Assembly: GCF_042683125.1 (NCBI RefSeq)
Contig: NZ_JBHUIY010000003.1
Location: 1 to 64,000, forward strand
From: Phaeospirillum tilakii
GTDB taxonomy: Bacteria; Pseudomonadota; Alphaproteobacteria; Rhodospirillales; Magnetospirillaceae
Direction of reading: 5' to 3'
Length of the DNA: 64,000 nt
A program made the position numbers and the translations under genes. The notes beneath the pieces were generated by a model. It searched no databases. It was not told where the DNA came from and saw only the letters and a program-made list of their open reading frames with translations. Shown here in pieces: positions 41,541 to 49,215 of the stretch; within the stretch, counting starts at the first letter, position 1; each line of letters opens with the position of its first letter.

Positions 41541-42192
41541 CGACCCACTCCAGCTCCCAGCTTGCGATGGTGCCGTCGGCCTCGGCCGCCAGCCCGCGAC
41601 AGCACCGCAGGGTCACCCGCCAGCGCCAGCTTTCGATGCACGCGCCCGGATTGGCCGCCGCCGTCACCCGCCAGCGGCTTTCGGCGACGCCGCCCCGCTC
41701 GCCTTCGCCCAGCAGCAGGGCGGTCACCCCCGAGGCGCGGGCGGCGAGATGCAGCCGCCGCGCCGCGATCGGGGCGATGCCGCCGCTTTCGACCAGCACG
41801 GCGGCCAGATCGCGGCAGCGCAGCCCTTCCTCGGCCGCCCACAGCGCCGCGTCCCCCCGCAGCGGCCGGGCCAGCAGCAGCCGGGCCGGCGTCAGCCCCA
41901 GCCCGGCCAGCCCGGGCGGATAGAGATCGGCATCGGCGCCGATCCACAGCACCGGCTTGGCGCAGTGCGCCGCCAGCCGCCCCAGCAGCATTGCGGCGAA
42001 GGCGGTCGCCGCCCCGTCGCCCGCCGCGCCGGCAAGATCATGCAGCCCGCCGAGGGTCAGGCCGCCGCGCGGCAGCCGGCGATCGATCGCCGCCACCCCG
42101 AGCGGCAGCACCCCGGCCGGCGCCGCCCCGCCCCCACCTTCCAGGGCGGCGATGCGGGCGCGCAGGGCGGCAAGGGCGGGAGCGGCCGACAC
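41461..42192 (-). CDS. imuA: ImuA, SulA/RecA-like mutasome protein
   Basis: A 243-residue RecA-fold-like protein (LPRGGLTLGGLHDLAGAAGDGAATAFAAMLLGRLA, VLWIGADADLYPPGLAGLGL, LLARPLRGDAALWAAEEGLRC), typical of ImuA in imuA-imuB-dnaE2 cassettes. It is needed for damage-induced mutagenesis together with ImuB and DnaE2. The start codon is GTG at 42192, supported by AGGAGG 6 nt upstream. The 80-bp overlap with imuB is long. Two overlapping LexA boxes sit 17-38 bp upstream, so expression should be DNA-damage induced. Confidence 0.9.
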   Translation of the reverse strand: MSAAPALAALRARIAALEGGGGAAPAGVLPLGVAAIDRRLPRGGLTLGGLHDLAGAAGDGAATAFAAMLLGRLAAHCAKPVLWIGADADLYPPGLAGLGLTPARLLLARPLRGDAALWAAEEGLRCRDLAAVLVESGGIAPIAARRLHLAARASGVTALLLGEGERGGVAESRWRVTAAANPGACIESWRWRVTLRCCRGLAAEADGTIASWELEWVDETGGLRLAAPAAGRTAAPGRGRAAG

Positions 42193-42208
42193 CGGGAACC
42201 TCCTGGAT

Positions 42209-42230
42209 GTTCCCGGAACGTTCGCAGAAC
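42209..42230 (-). promoter_or_regulatory. Two overlapping LexA (SOS) boxes upstream of imuA
   Basis: GTTC-N7-GTTC at 42209-42223 and GAAC-N7-GAAC at 42216-42230 (the same motif on the other strand) interlock within 22 bp. GTTC-N7-GTTC is the established LexA target in alphaproteobacteria. The sites end 17 bp upstream of the imuA GTG, so LexA should repress the whole imuA-imuB-dnaE2 cassette tightly. Confidence 0.9.
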
Positions 42231-42248
42231 AAAATCAGGAAGTCAAGC

Positions 42249-42375
42249 GCGGGCTCTGCCCGCACCCGCCAAGGGCCGAAGGCCCCTGGCCCCCTGCGAT
42301 GGTCGGGCACGGCAAACGGAAAAGGAATGGGATCCAAGGGCCTTGCGGCCCTTGGCGGGTGCGGGCAGCGCCCGC
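42249..42375. repeat. Dispersed hairpin repeat, two halves with shortened linker
   Basis: Outer stems GCGGGC/GCCCGC (42249-42263, loop TCT) and GCGGGC..GCCCGC (42361-42375) enclose the CCAAGGGCC-type stems, of which the left one carries a mismatch (GGCCCCTGG). The linker keeps GATGGTCGGGC but has lost about 35 bp relative to the full copies. It lies just past the flgI stop codon and upstream of the imuA LexA boxes. Confidence 0.8.
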
Positions 42376-42384
42376 GTTTTCGCC

Positions 42385-43461
42385 TCAGCGGGAAACCAGT
42401 TCGGCGTCGAAGCCACCGGCGGCGCGCACCGCCTGAAGGATGGCGATGCGGTCGAGCACCGGCACCCCGGCGGCATCGAGGGCGGCGAGCAGATCGCCGA
42501 CGGTGCCGCCGCGCGGGGTGGCGATCACCTGCCCGTTCTGGCTGATCTCGATCTCGCTGCGCGGCACCACCACGGTGCGGCCGCCGGAGGAGAACGGCGC
42601 CGGCTGCGACACCTGCGGCGCCTCGCTGATCCGCACCGTCAGCGGACCGTGGCCGATCGCCACCGGGGCGAGCGGGATGTCGAGCCCGGCCACCACCGTG
42701 CCGCTGCGCGGATCGACCACCACCTGATGGCTGGCGCGGTCGGGGGTCAGCGGGGCGGATTCGATGCTGGCGATCAGGTTGGCCGGGCCGTCGGGGAAAT
42801 CGGGCGGCACCGTCACCCCCACCGCCGCATTGTCGAGCGGCCGGGCCAGCTTGCGGCCGAGGGCGGCGTTGATCGCGTCGGCCACCCGCCGCGCGGTGGT
42901 GAAATCGGGACGGTTGAGCAGCACCTGGACCTGACCGCCCGGCCCCAGCGCCAGCGGCAAATCGCGTTCGATCACCGCGCCGCCGGCGATCCCGCCGGTG
43001 GTCGGGCTGCCCCGGGTGACGCTGGCGGCCATCCCCACCGCCGAGAAGCCGCCGGCATTGATCGGACCTTCGGCGATGGCGTAGGTCTGGCGGTCGTTGC
43101 CCTCCAGCTCGGTCGGGGTCAGCACGCCCCCGGCCAGCGAGCGGGCGTCGCCCAGCGCGGCGACGGTGACGTCGCCCCGGCCGCCGGCGCGCAGGCCGGG
43201 GGCCAGCCGGGCGGTGACCATCACCACCGCGCTGTCGCGGCCAAAGCGCAGGCCGGGGGGCAGGTTGACCCCGGCCGGCGGACGGCTGTCGCCGGTGCCG
43301 GGCAGGCCGACCACCAGACCGAGCGCGCTGAAGCTGGCCTCGCCCATCCCGCCGATGCGGGCGACGTCCTTGACCCGCACCGTCTGCGCCGTGGCACCGC
43401 CGGCCAGGGCCGCCAGCAGGCCGAGCGCCAGGGCCAAAGCCAGGATTGCGTTCCGTTTCAT
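42385..43461 (-). CDS. flgI: Flagellar P-ring protein FlgI
   Basis: A 358-residue periplasmic protein with a signal peptide (LALALALGLLAALAGGATAQ). The mature start VRVKDVARIGGMGEASFSALGLVVGLPGTGDS is the FlgI signature; PPGLRFGRDSAVVMVTARLAP and GGTVGDLLAALDAAGV near the end also fit. FlgI forms the P ring around the flagellar rod. No other flagellar gene (flgH, flgA, flgJ) is nearby; the neighbours are imuA and ccrM, so this copy stands alone. It is divergent from ccrM across 166 bp that contain a near-consensus CtrA site. Confidence 0.92.
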   Translation of the reverse strand: MKRNAILALALALGLLAALAGGATAQTVRVKDVARIGGMGEASFSALGLVVGLPGTGDSRPPAGVNLPPGLRFGRDSAVVMVTARLAPGLRAGGRGDVTVAALGDARSLAGGVLTPTELEGNDRQTYAIAEGPINAGGFSAVGMAASVTRGSPTTGGIAGGAVIERDLPLALGPGGQVQVLLNRPDFTTARRVADAINAALGRKLARPLDNAAVGVTVPPDFPDGPANLIASIESAPLTPDRASHQVVVDPRSGTVVAGLDIPLAPVAIGHGPLTVRISEAPQVSQPAPFSSGGRTVVVPRSEIEISQNGQVIATPRGGTVGDLLAALDAAGVPVLDRIAILQAVRAAGGFDAELVSR

Positions 43462-43518
43462 GCCGGTTCCTCCCGCAAGTGCCGGACACGCGCGCCTCGG
43501 CGCGACGGCCCTTGAGGA

Positions 43519-43565
43519 TTAAGTCAGGCTTCACGGCCGGCGGGTCAATATCGCCGTGACGATTC
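43519..43565. promoter_or_regulatory. Candidate CtrA site and GANTC site in the flgI-ccrM intergenic region
   Basis: TTAA-N7-TTCA at 43519-43533 matches seven of eight defined bases of the CtrA box TTAA-N7-TTAA. A GATTC at 43561-43565 is a GANTC target of CcrM, 63 bp before the ccrM start. In Caulobacter, CtrA controls both ccrM and flagellar genes and GANTC sites lie near the ccrM promoter. One mismatch and the short motif leave room for chance. Confidence 0.4.
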
Positions 43566-43627
43566 CGGCCGGGCGCAAGCGGGAGCGAGGGTTGACGGCG
43601 GCCGGCGCTTCCCCGACAGTGGCCGCC

Positions 43628-44713
43628 ATGTCCCTGCCGCTCGATACCCTGCTCGACGGAGACTGCGTCGAGACGATGGCCCGCCTGCCGGCGGGGTCGG
43701 TCGATCTGGTGTTCGCCGATCCGCCCTACAACCTCCAGCTCGGCGGCGACCTGCTGCGGCCCAACGCCAGCCGGGTCGCCGGGGTCGAGGAGGAATGGGA
43801 CCGCTTCGCCGATTTCGCCGCCTACGATGCCTTCACCCGCGCCTGGGCCGAGGCGGCGCGGCGGGTGCTGAAGCCGGACGGGGCGCTGTGGGTGATCGGC
43901 AGCTACCACAACATCCACCGCGTCGGCGCGATCCTCCAGGATCTCGGCTTCTGGCTGCTCAACGACATCGTCTGGCGCAAGACCAACCCGATGCCGAACT
44001 TCAAGGGCACCCGCTTCACCAACGCCCACGAGACCCTGCTGTGGTGCGCCCGTTCGGCCGAGTCCCGCCCGACCTTCAATTACGCGGCGATGAAGACCCT
44101 CAACGACGATCTCCAGATGCGCAGCGACTGGATGCTGCCGCTGTGCGTCGGGCCGGAGCGGCTGAAGACCGACGGGCGCAAGACCCACCCGACCCAGAAG
44201 CCGGAATCCCTGCTCTACCGGGTGATCCTCGCCACCACCCGCCCCGGCGAGGTGATCCTCGACCCGTTCTTCGGCACCGGCACCACCGGCGCCGCCGCGA
44301 TCCGGCTCGGCCGTCATTACATCGGCTGCGAGCGCGACCCCGATTACATCGCCGCCGCCCGCGCCCGCCTCGCCGGGGTGACCCCGGTCGAGGATCCGGC
44401 GCTGCTGATCACCCCCTCGCGCCGCAGCGAGCCGCGCATCCCGTTCGGCGCGGTGCTGGAGGCCGGGCTGCTGCGGCCGGGCGACACCCTGCATGGCGGC
44501 CGGCGCGGCGCGATCGAGGCCACCATCGCCGCCGACGGCAGCCTGTGCCACGGCGACCAGCGCGGCTCGATCCACAAGATCGGCGCGGCGGCCCAGGGGG
44601 TGGCGTCCTGCAACGGCTGGACCTTCTGGCATTACCGCGACGAGGCCGGCCAGTGGCAGCCGATCGACGCCCTGCGCGAACGGATCCGCGCCACCGCCAA
44701 GGGGCGGGACTGA
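43628..44713 (+). CDS. ccrM: Cell-cycle-regulated adenine DNA methyltransferase CcrM (GANTC)
   Basis: A 361-residue beta-class N6-adenine methyltransferase: the catalytic DPPY motif at residues 31-34 (VFADPPYNLQLGGDLLRPN), the CcrM segment WRKTNPMPNFKGTRFTNAHETL, THPTQKPESLLYRVIL and the SAM-binding DPFFGTGTTGAAA. The C-terminal domain (about 270-350) ending in SCNGWTFWHY is typical of CcrM and needed for DNA binding. It methylates GANTC and couples replication to gene expression in alphaproteobacteria. The ATG at 43628 gives the usual MSLPLDTLLDGDCVE start; a GTG at 43556 would add 24 residues. Confidence 0.95.
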   Translation: MSLPLDTLLDGDCVETMARLPAGSVDLVFADPPYNLQLGGDLLRPNASRVAGVEEEWDRFADFAAYDAFTRAWAEAARRVLKPDGALWVIGSYHNIHRVGAILQDLGFWLLNDIVWRKTNPMPNFKGTRFTNAHETLLWCARSAESRPTFNYAAMKTLNDDLQMRSDWMLPLCVGPERLKTDGRKTHPTQKPESLLYRVILATTRPGEVILDPFFGTGTTGAAAIRLGRHYIGCERDPDYIAAARARLAGVTPVEDPALLITPSRRSEPRIPFGAVLEAGLLRPGDTLHGGRRGAIEATIAADGSLCHGDQRGSIHKIGAAAQGVASCNGWTFWHYRDEAGQWQPIDALRERIRATAKGRD

Positions 44714-44805
44714 GCGCCGCCGGCAACGCCCGGCGGGCGCGGGGAGGATCTGCGCTTTTCTACCCGAGGGAGTGACAGCGGCGGCGATCCGGGCTAAGAG
44801 ACTTT

Positions 44806-44927
44806 CAGCCCCCCCGCGGGGCTGCCGCCCAGGCCCCGCCTGGAGGCTCGCGCCTCCAGACCTCCTCTGTTTTCGAAAAAAAGGGGGTCCGGGGCATCGC
44901 CCCGGTTGGGTTTGGGCGAAAGCCCAA
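44806..44927. repeat. Intergenic cluster of five GC hairpins downstream of ccrM
   Basis: In 122 bp: CAGCCCC/GGGGCTG (44806-44824), CCAGGC/GCCTGG (44829-44843), overlapping CTGGAGGC/GCCTCCAG (44840-44859), CCGGGGC/GCCCCGG (44889-44905) and TTGGGC-GAAA-GCCCAA (44912-44927). An A-rich tract (TTTTCGAAAAAAA) lies in the middle. The fourth stem equals one at 931-947. It occupies most of the 286-bp gap to the next gene; no gene was recognised in the gap. Terminator-like for ccrM. Confidence 0.7.
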
Positions 44928-44999
44928 CAAGGGAGCGGTCAAGCCCAACCGCCGCTGGTATAAGACCGTGCCACCAGCCGTGAGGGGAAAGACAAGGCG

Positions 45000-47240
45000 A
45001 TGAAGCAGGTGATCCAGAGCGCCCGGTCGGGCAAATTGTCGCTGCGCGAGGTGCCGCCGCCGCGGGTGCGGGCCGGGCATCTGCTGGTGGCGACCCGGGC
45101 CTCGGTGATCAGCGCCGGCACCGAGCGGATGGTGATCGATTTCGCCCGCAAGAGCCTCGCCGCCAAGGCCCGCTCGCGCCCCGATCTGGTGCGCAAGGTG
45201 CTGGACAAGGCCCGCCGCGACGGCGTCGCCGCGACGATCAAGGCGGTGATGGCCCGGCTCGACGAGCCGTTGCCGCTCGGCTATTCCGCCGCCGGGCGGG
45301 TGGTGGCGGTCGGGGCCGGGCTCGAAGGCGCCTTCCAGGTCGGCCAGCGGGTGGCGGTGGCCGGGGCCGGGCTCGCCAACCATGCCGAACTCAACGTGGT
45401 GCCGGCGGCGCTGGCCGCCCCGGTGCCCGACGACGTCAGCGACGAGGAAGCCGCGTTCGGCACCGTCGCCGCGATCGCCATGGCCGGGATGCGCTCGCTT
45501 GAAGCCCAGTTGGGCGACGTGGTGGCGGTGATCGGGGTCGGGCTGATCGGCCAGCTCGCGGTCGGGCTGCTGGCGTTGCAGGGGGCGCGGGTGGTGGCGT
45601 TCGACACCAACCCGGCCCGGCTGGCCCTGGCCCGCCGGATGGGGGCCGAGCTGACCCTCGACCCCACCGCCGAGGGGATCGACAGCGCGGTGGCGGCGCT
45701 GTCGGGCGGGATCGGCTGCGATTCGGTGCTGATCGCCGCCGCCACCGAGTCGTCCGAGCCGCTGGCGCTGGCGGCTTCGCTGGCGCGCGACCGCGCCCGG
45801 GTGGTGATGGTCGGCAAGGTCGGCACCGAGTTCGACTATGCCGCCTTCATGAAGAAGGAACTGAGCCTCAGCGTGTCGCGCTCCTACGGCCCCGGCCGCT
45901 ACGATCCCGACTTCGAGGGGGCCGGAATCAAATATCCGGTCGGCTGGGTGCGCTGGACCGAGACCGAAAACCTGCGCGAGGCGGTGCGGCTGATGGGGCG
46001 CGGCCGGCCGGGCCGGCTCGATGTCGGCGCGCTGATCACCCACCGCTTCCCCTTCGCCGCCGCCGAGGCCGCCTACACCCTGGTCACCGAGGGGGGCGAG
46101 CCGCATCTCGGCGTGGTGCTGACCTATGACGAGGCGGGCGCCTCGCTCCCGGCGGCGCCCGCCTTCCCTGCCCCCGCCGCCGCCCCGGCCGGGCGCTGCG
46201 TGCTGGGGATGATCGGGGCCGGCGCCTTCGCCCGCACCGTGCTGCTGCCCGAACTGGTCCGCCTGCCCGGGGTCGAGCTGCGCACCCTGTGCACCCAGCG
46301 CGGCGCCAGCGCCGAGCACGGCCAGCAGACCTTCGGCTTCGCCCACGCCACCACCGACCTTGACGCGGTGCTGGGTGATCCCGCCATCAACGCGGTGCTG
46401 ATCGCCACCCGCCACGGCAGCCACGCCGAGCTGACCGCCCGCGCCCTCGCCGCCGGCAAGGCGGTGCTGGTCGAAAAGCCGCTGGCGATGGATCAGGCCC
46501 AGCTTGAGCGGGTGATCGCGGCGCGACAGGCCTCCGCCGCCTTCTTCCTGGTCGGCTTCAACCGCCGCTTCGCCCCGCTGGTGGGGTCGATGCAGGCCCA
46601 TCTCGCCCGCCATGCCGGACCGCGCCTGATCCAGATCCGGGTCAATGCCGGCGCGGTGCCGCCCGAGTCCTGGGTCAACGCCGCCGACGAGGGCGGCGGG
46701 CGGATCCTCGGCGAATTGTGCCATTTCGTCGATCTCGCCCGCGCTTTGGCCGGGGCGCCGATCGTCACCGTCGCGGCCGAGGCGGTCGCCGCCGGGCCGG
46801 GACCGTGCGACGACGTCGCCACCACCCTGACCTTCGCCGACGGCTCGCTCGCCACCCTGCTCTACACCGCGCGCGGCGACACCGCCTCGGGCAAGGAGCG
46901 GATCGAGCTGTTCGCCGGTGGCAGCGTCGCCGTGCTCGACAATTTCCGCAGCCTCGCCCTGACCAGCGGCGGCCGCACCCGCACCGAAAAGAGTCTGGCC
47001 CAGGACAAGGGCCACCGCGCCGAACTGGCCGCCTTCGTCCAGGCGGTGGCGGCGGGCGGCCCGGCCCCGGTCGATGAGGCCGAACTGATCGAAAGCAGCC
47101 GCGCCACCCTGGCGGTGCTCGATTCCCTGCGCGAGGGGCGCCGGATCGACCTGCGCGCCCCGGCGGAGAACGAGAGCGAGGTGGAGACGGAGACGGCGGT
47201 CGAGGACGGGGCCGAGGCGGAGAGCGGGGCCGAGGCATGA
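45000..47240 (+). CDS. Bi-domain oxidoreductase (zinc-type dehydrogenase fused to Gfo/Idh/MocA)
   Basis: A 746-residue fusion. Residues 1-380 are a medium-chain dehydrogenase (GYSAAGRVVAVGAGLEG, VVAVIGVGLIGQLAVGLLALQG) and residues about 400-725 a Gfo/Idh/MocA oxidoreductase (GMIGAGAFARTVLLPELVRL, the catalytic-type VLVEKPLAMD, FLVGFNRRFAPL). This fused form is common in exopolysaccharide clusters next to heparinase II/III proteins, presumably oxidising nucleotide or polymer sugars. The C-terminal tail is very acidic (ENESEVETETAVEDGAEAE). It is the first gene of a four-gene operon with 4-bp overlaps. Confidence 0.9.
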   Translation: MKQVIQSARSGKLSLREVPPPRVRAGHLLVATRASVISAGTERMVIDFARKSLAAKARSRPDLVRKVLDKARRDGVAATIKAVMARLDEPLPLGYSAAGRVVAVGAGLEGAFQVGQRVAVAGAGLANHAELNVVPAALAAPVPDDVSDEEAAFGTVAAIAMAGMRSLEAQLGDVVAVIGVGLIGQLAVGLLALQGARVVAFDTNPARLALARRMGAELTLDPTAEGIDSAVAALSGGIGCDSVLIAAATESSEPLALAASLARDRARVVMVGKVGTEFDYAAFMKKELSLSVSRSYGPGRYDPDFEGAGIKYPVGWVRWTETENLREAVRLMGRGRPGRLDVGALITHRFPFAAAEAAYTLVTEGGEPHLGVVLTYDEAGASLPAAPAFPAPAAAPAGRCVLGMIGAGAFARTVLLPELVRLPGVELRTLCTQRGASAEHGQQTFGFAHATTDLDAVLGDPAINAVLIATRHGSHAELTARALAAGKAVLVEKPLAMDQAQLERVIAARQASAAFFLVGFNRRFAPLVGSMQAHLARHAGPRLIQIRVNAGAVPPESWVNAADEGGGRILGELCHFVDLARALAGAPIVTVAAEAVAAGPGPCDDVATTLTFADGSLATLLYTARGDTASGKERIELFAGGSVAVLDNFRSLALTSGGRTRTEKSLAQDKGHRAELAAFVQAVAAGGPAPVDEAELIESSRATLAVLDSLREGRRIDLRAPAENESEVETETAVEDGAEAESGAEA

Positions 47241-48253
47241 ACGACGCCGCCGATCCCGCCACCCTGACGGTGCTGGCCGGGCTGATCGCCTTCGCCTTTT
47301 CCGCCCTCGGCACCCGGGTGGTGCTCGACTGGCTGCGCGACCGCCAGATCCTCGACCATCCCAACCAGCGCTCCAGCCACAGCCTGCCGGTGCCGCGCGG
47401 CGGCGGGCTGGCGGTGACCCCGGCGGTGACGCTGGTGTGGATCGGGCTGGCCAGCGTCACCGGGGCAATCGGGCCGCTGGCGCTGGCGCTCGGCGCGCTC
47501 GGGCTGATGGCGCTGTCCTGGCTCGACGACCGCGCCGGCCTGCCCCCCCTGCCCCGCTTCACCGCCCAGGCGGTGCTGGTCGGCGCCGGGCTGGCTTTGC
47601 TCGACCCGGCGGCGCTGGTGTTCCAGGGGGCGCTGCCGCTGTGGGCCGACCGGCTGCTGGCCGGGCTGGGCTGGCTGTGGTTCCTCAACCTCTACAATTT
47701 CATGGACGGGATCGACGGCATCACCGGCAGCGAGACCGCCTGTCTCGGCGCCGGCATCATCGTGGTGGCGATCCTGGCCGGGCTGGGCGCCGGGATGATG
47801 CCGTTCGCCGCCGCCCTGGCCGCCGCCGGGCTCGGCTTCCTGCTGTGGAACTGGCCGCCGGCCAAGCTGTTCCTGGGCGATTGCGGCTCGATTCCGCTCG
47901 GCTTCCTGCTCGGCGGGCTGCTGATCGGCCTCGCCATCGAAGGGCAACTGGTCGCGGCGCTGATCCTGCCCGGGGCCTATCTCGCCGACGCCACCCTCAC
48001 CCTGGTCTGGCGGCTGATCGACGGCGAGAAGGTGTGGCAGCCCCACCGCCGCCACTTCTACCAGCGCGCGGTGCGCGGCGGCCGCTCGCATCGCGCCGTG
48101 GTGCTGGCGATCATCGCCGCCAACCTGCTGCTGATCGGCTGGGCCGGGCTGGCCGCGACCGGATCGCCGCTGCCGGCCGGACTGGGCGCGGTGGTGACGG
48201 TGGCCGGGCTGCTGGCGCTGCTGACCCGCTGGTCGAACGGGGTGCGGCGATGA
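47237..48253 (+). CDS. Undecaprenyl-phosphate sugar-phosphate transferase, WecA/MraY family (GT4)
   Basis: A 338-residue polytopic membrane protein of the polyprenyl-phosphate N-acetylhexosaminyl-1-phosphate transferase family. The signature loops are SSHSLPVPRGGGLAV, LNLYNFMDGIDGITGSE (catalytic aspartates) and AKLFLGDCGSIPLGFLLG, and the histidine-rich PHRRHFYQRAV. It would start a surface polysaccharide or O-antigen unit on undecaprenyl phosphate. The start overlaps the upstream gene by 4 bp and its end overlaps the epimerase by 4 bp. The sugar is not determined by sequence. Confidence 0.92.
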   Translation: MNDAADPATLTVLAGLIAFAFSALGTRVVLDWLRDRQILDHPNQRSSHSLPVPRGGGLAVTPAVTLVWIGLASVTGAIGPLALALGALGLMALSWLDDRAGLPPLPRFTAQAVLVGAGLALLDPAALVFQGALPLWADRLLAGLGWLWFLNLYNFMDGIDGITGSETACLGAGIIVVAILAGLGAGMMPFAAALAAAGLGFLLWNWPPAKLFLGDCGSIPLGFLLGGLLIGLAIEGQLVAALILPGAYLADATLTLVWRLIDGEKVWQPHRRHFYQRAVRGGRSHRAVVLAIIAANLLLIGWAGLAATGSPLPAGLGAVVTVAGLLALLTRWSNGVRR

Positions 48254-49215
48254 GCCGGGTGCTGGTCACCGGCGCCAACGGCTTCGTCGGCCGGCCGCTG
48301 TGCCGCGCCCTGCCCGCCGCCGGCTTCGGGCTGGTGGCGGCGGTGCGGCCACAGGCGGCGCTGGACGCCGGGATCGAGCGCCGCCCGGTCGGACCGCTGG
48401 CCGCCGACAGCGATTGGCGCGGCGCGCTCGACGGCATCGACGCGGTGGTCCATCTCGCCGCCCGGGTCCATGTGATGCACGACACCAGCGCCGACCCGCT
48501 GGCCGAATTCCGTGCCGCCAACGTCGCCGCCACCCGGGCGCTGGCCGAACAGGCGGTGGCGGCCGGCGCCGGCCATCTGCTGTTCCTCAGTTCGATCAAG
48601 GTCAATGGCGAGGCCAGCGGCACCGCCCCCTTCACCCCCGACGCCGCCGCCCCGGCCGATCCCTACGGCCAGTCGAAATGGGAGGCGGAGCAGGCGCTGG
48701 CGGACATCGCCCGCGCGCGCGGGCTGGCGGTGACGATCCTGCGGCCGCCGCTGGTGCATGGGCCGGGGGTCAAGGGCAACCTGCGCCGGCTGCTCGGCGC
48801 AATCGAGCGCGGCCTGCCGCTGCCGCTGGGGCGGATCGACAATCGCCGCGCTTTGATCGGGGTGGACAATCTGTGTGCGGCGGTGGTCGCCGCGCTGCGC
48901 CAGCCCCCCGCCGCCGGACAGGTGCGGACCTATACCCTGTGCGACGCCGAGACCGTCTCGACCGCGACGCTGGTCCGCCGCCTCGCCCGGGCGCTGGGGC
49001 GGCCGGCGCGGCTGCTGCCGGTGCCCGAATCCTGGCTGCGGCTGGCCGGACGGCTGACCGGCAAGGGCGAGACGATCCGCCGCCTGACCGACAGCCTGGA
49101 AATCGACGACCGGCGGATCCGGGCCGAACTGGGCTGGGCGCCGCCGCTGACGCTTGACGCCGGCCTCGCCGCGATGACGGCGGCATGGCGCGACCGAGGA
49201 GAACACCAAGAATGA
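48250..49215 (+). CDS. NAD-dependent sugar epimerase/dehydratase (extended SDR)
   Basis: A 321-residue extended short-chain dehydrogenase. The NAD motif VLVTGANGFVGRPL opens the protein, then VVHLAARVHVMHD, LLFLSSIKVNGEAS and the YxxxK catalytic pair in DPYGQSKWEAE, followed by TILRPPLVHGPGVKGN. It most resembles the UDP-glucose/GlcNAc 4-epimerase-like proteins found beside WecA-type transferases, which often act on UDP-N-acetyl sugars. It overlaps the neighbours by 4 bp on both sides. Exact substrate unknown. Confidence 0.88.
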   Translation: MSRVLVTGANGFVGRPLCRALPAAGFGLVAAVRPQAALDAGIERRPVGPLAADSDWRGALDGIDAVVHLAARVHVMHDTSADPLAEFRAANVAATRALAEQAVAAGAGHLLFLSSIKVNGEASGTAPFTPDAAAPADPYGQSKWEAEQALADIARARGLAVTILRPPLVHGPGVKGNLRRLLGAIERGLPLPLGRIDNRRALIGVDNLCAAVVAALRQPPAAGQVRTYTLCDAETVSTATLVRRLARALGRPARLLPVPESWLRLAGRLTGKGETIRRLTDSLEIDDRRIRAELGWAPPLTLDAGLAAMTAAWRDRGEHQE

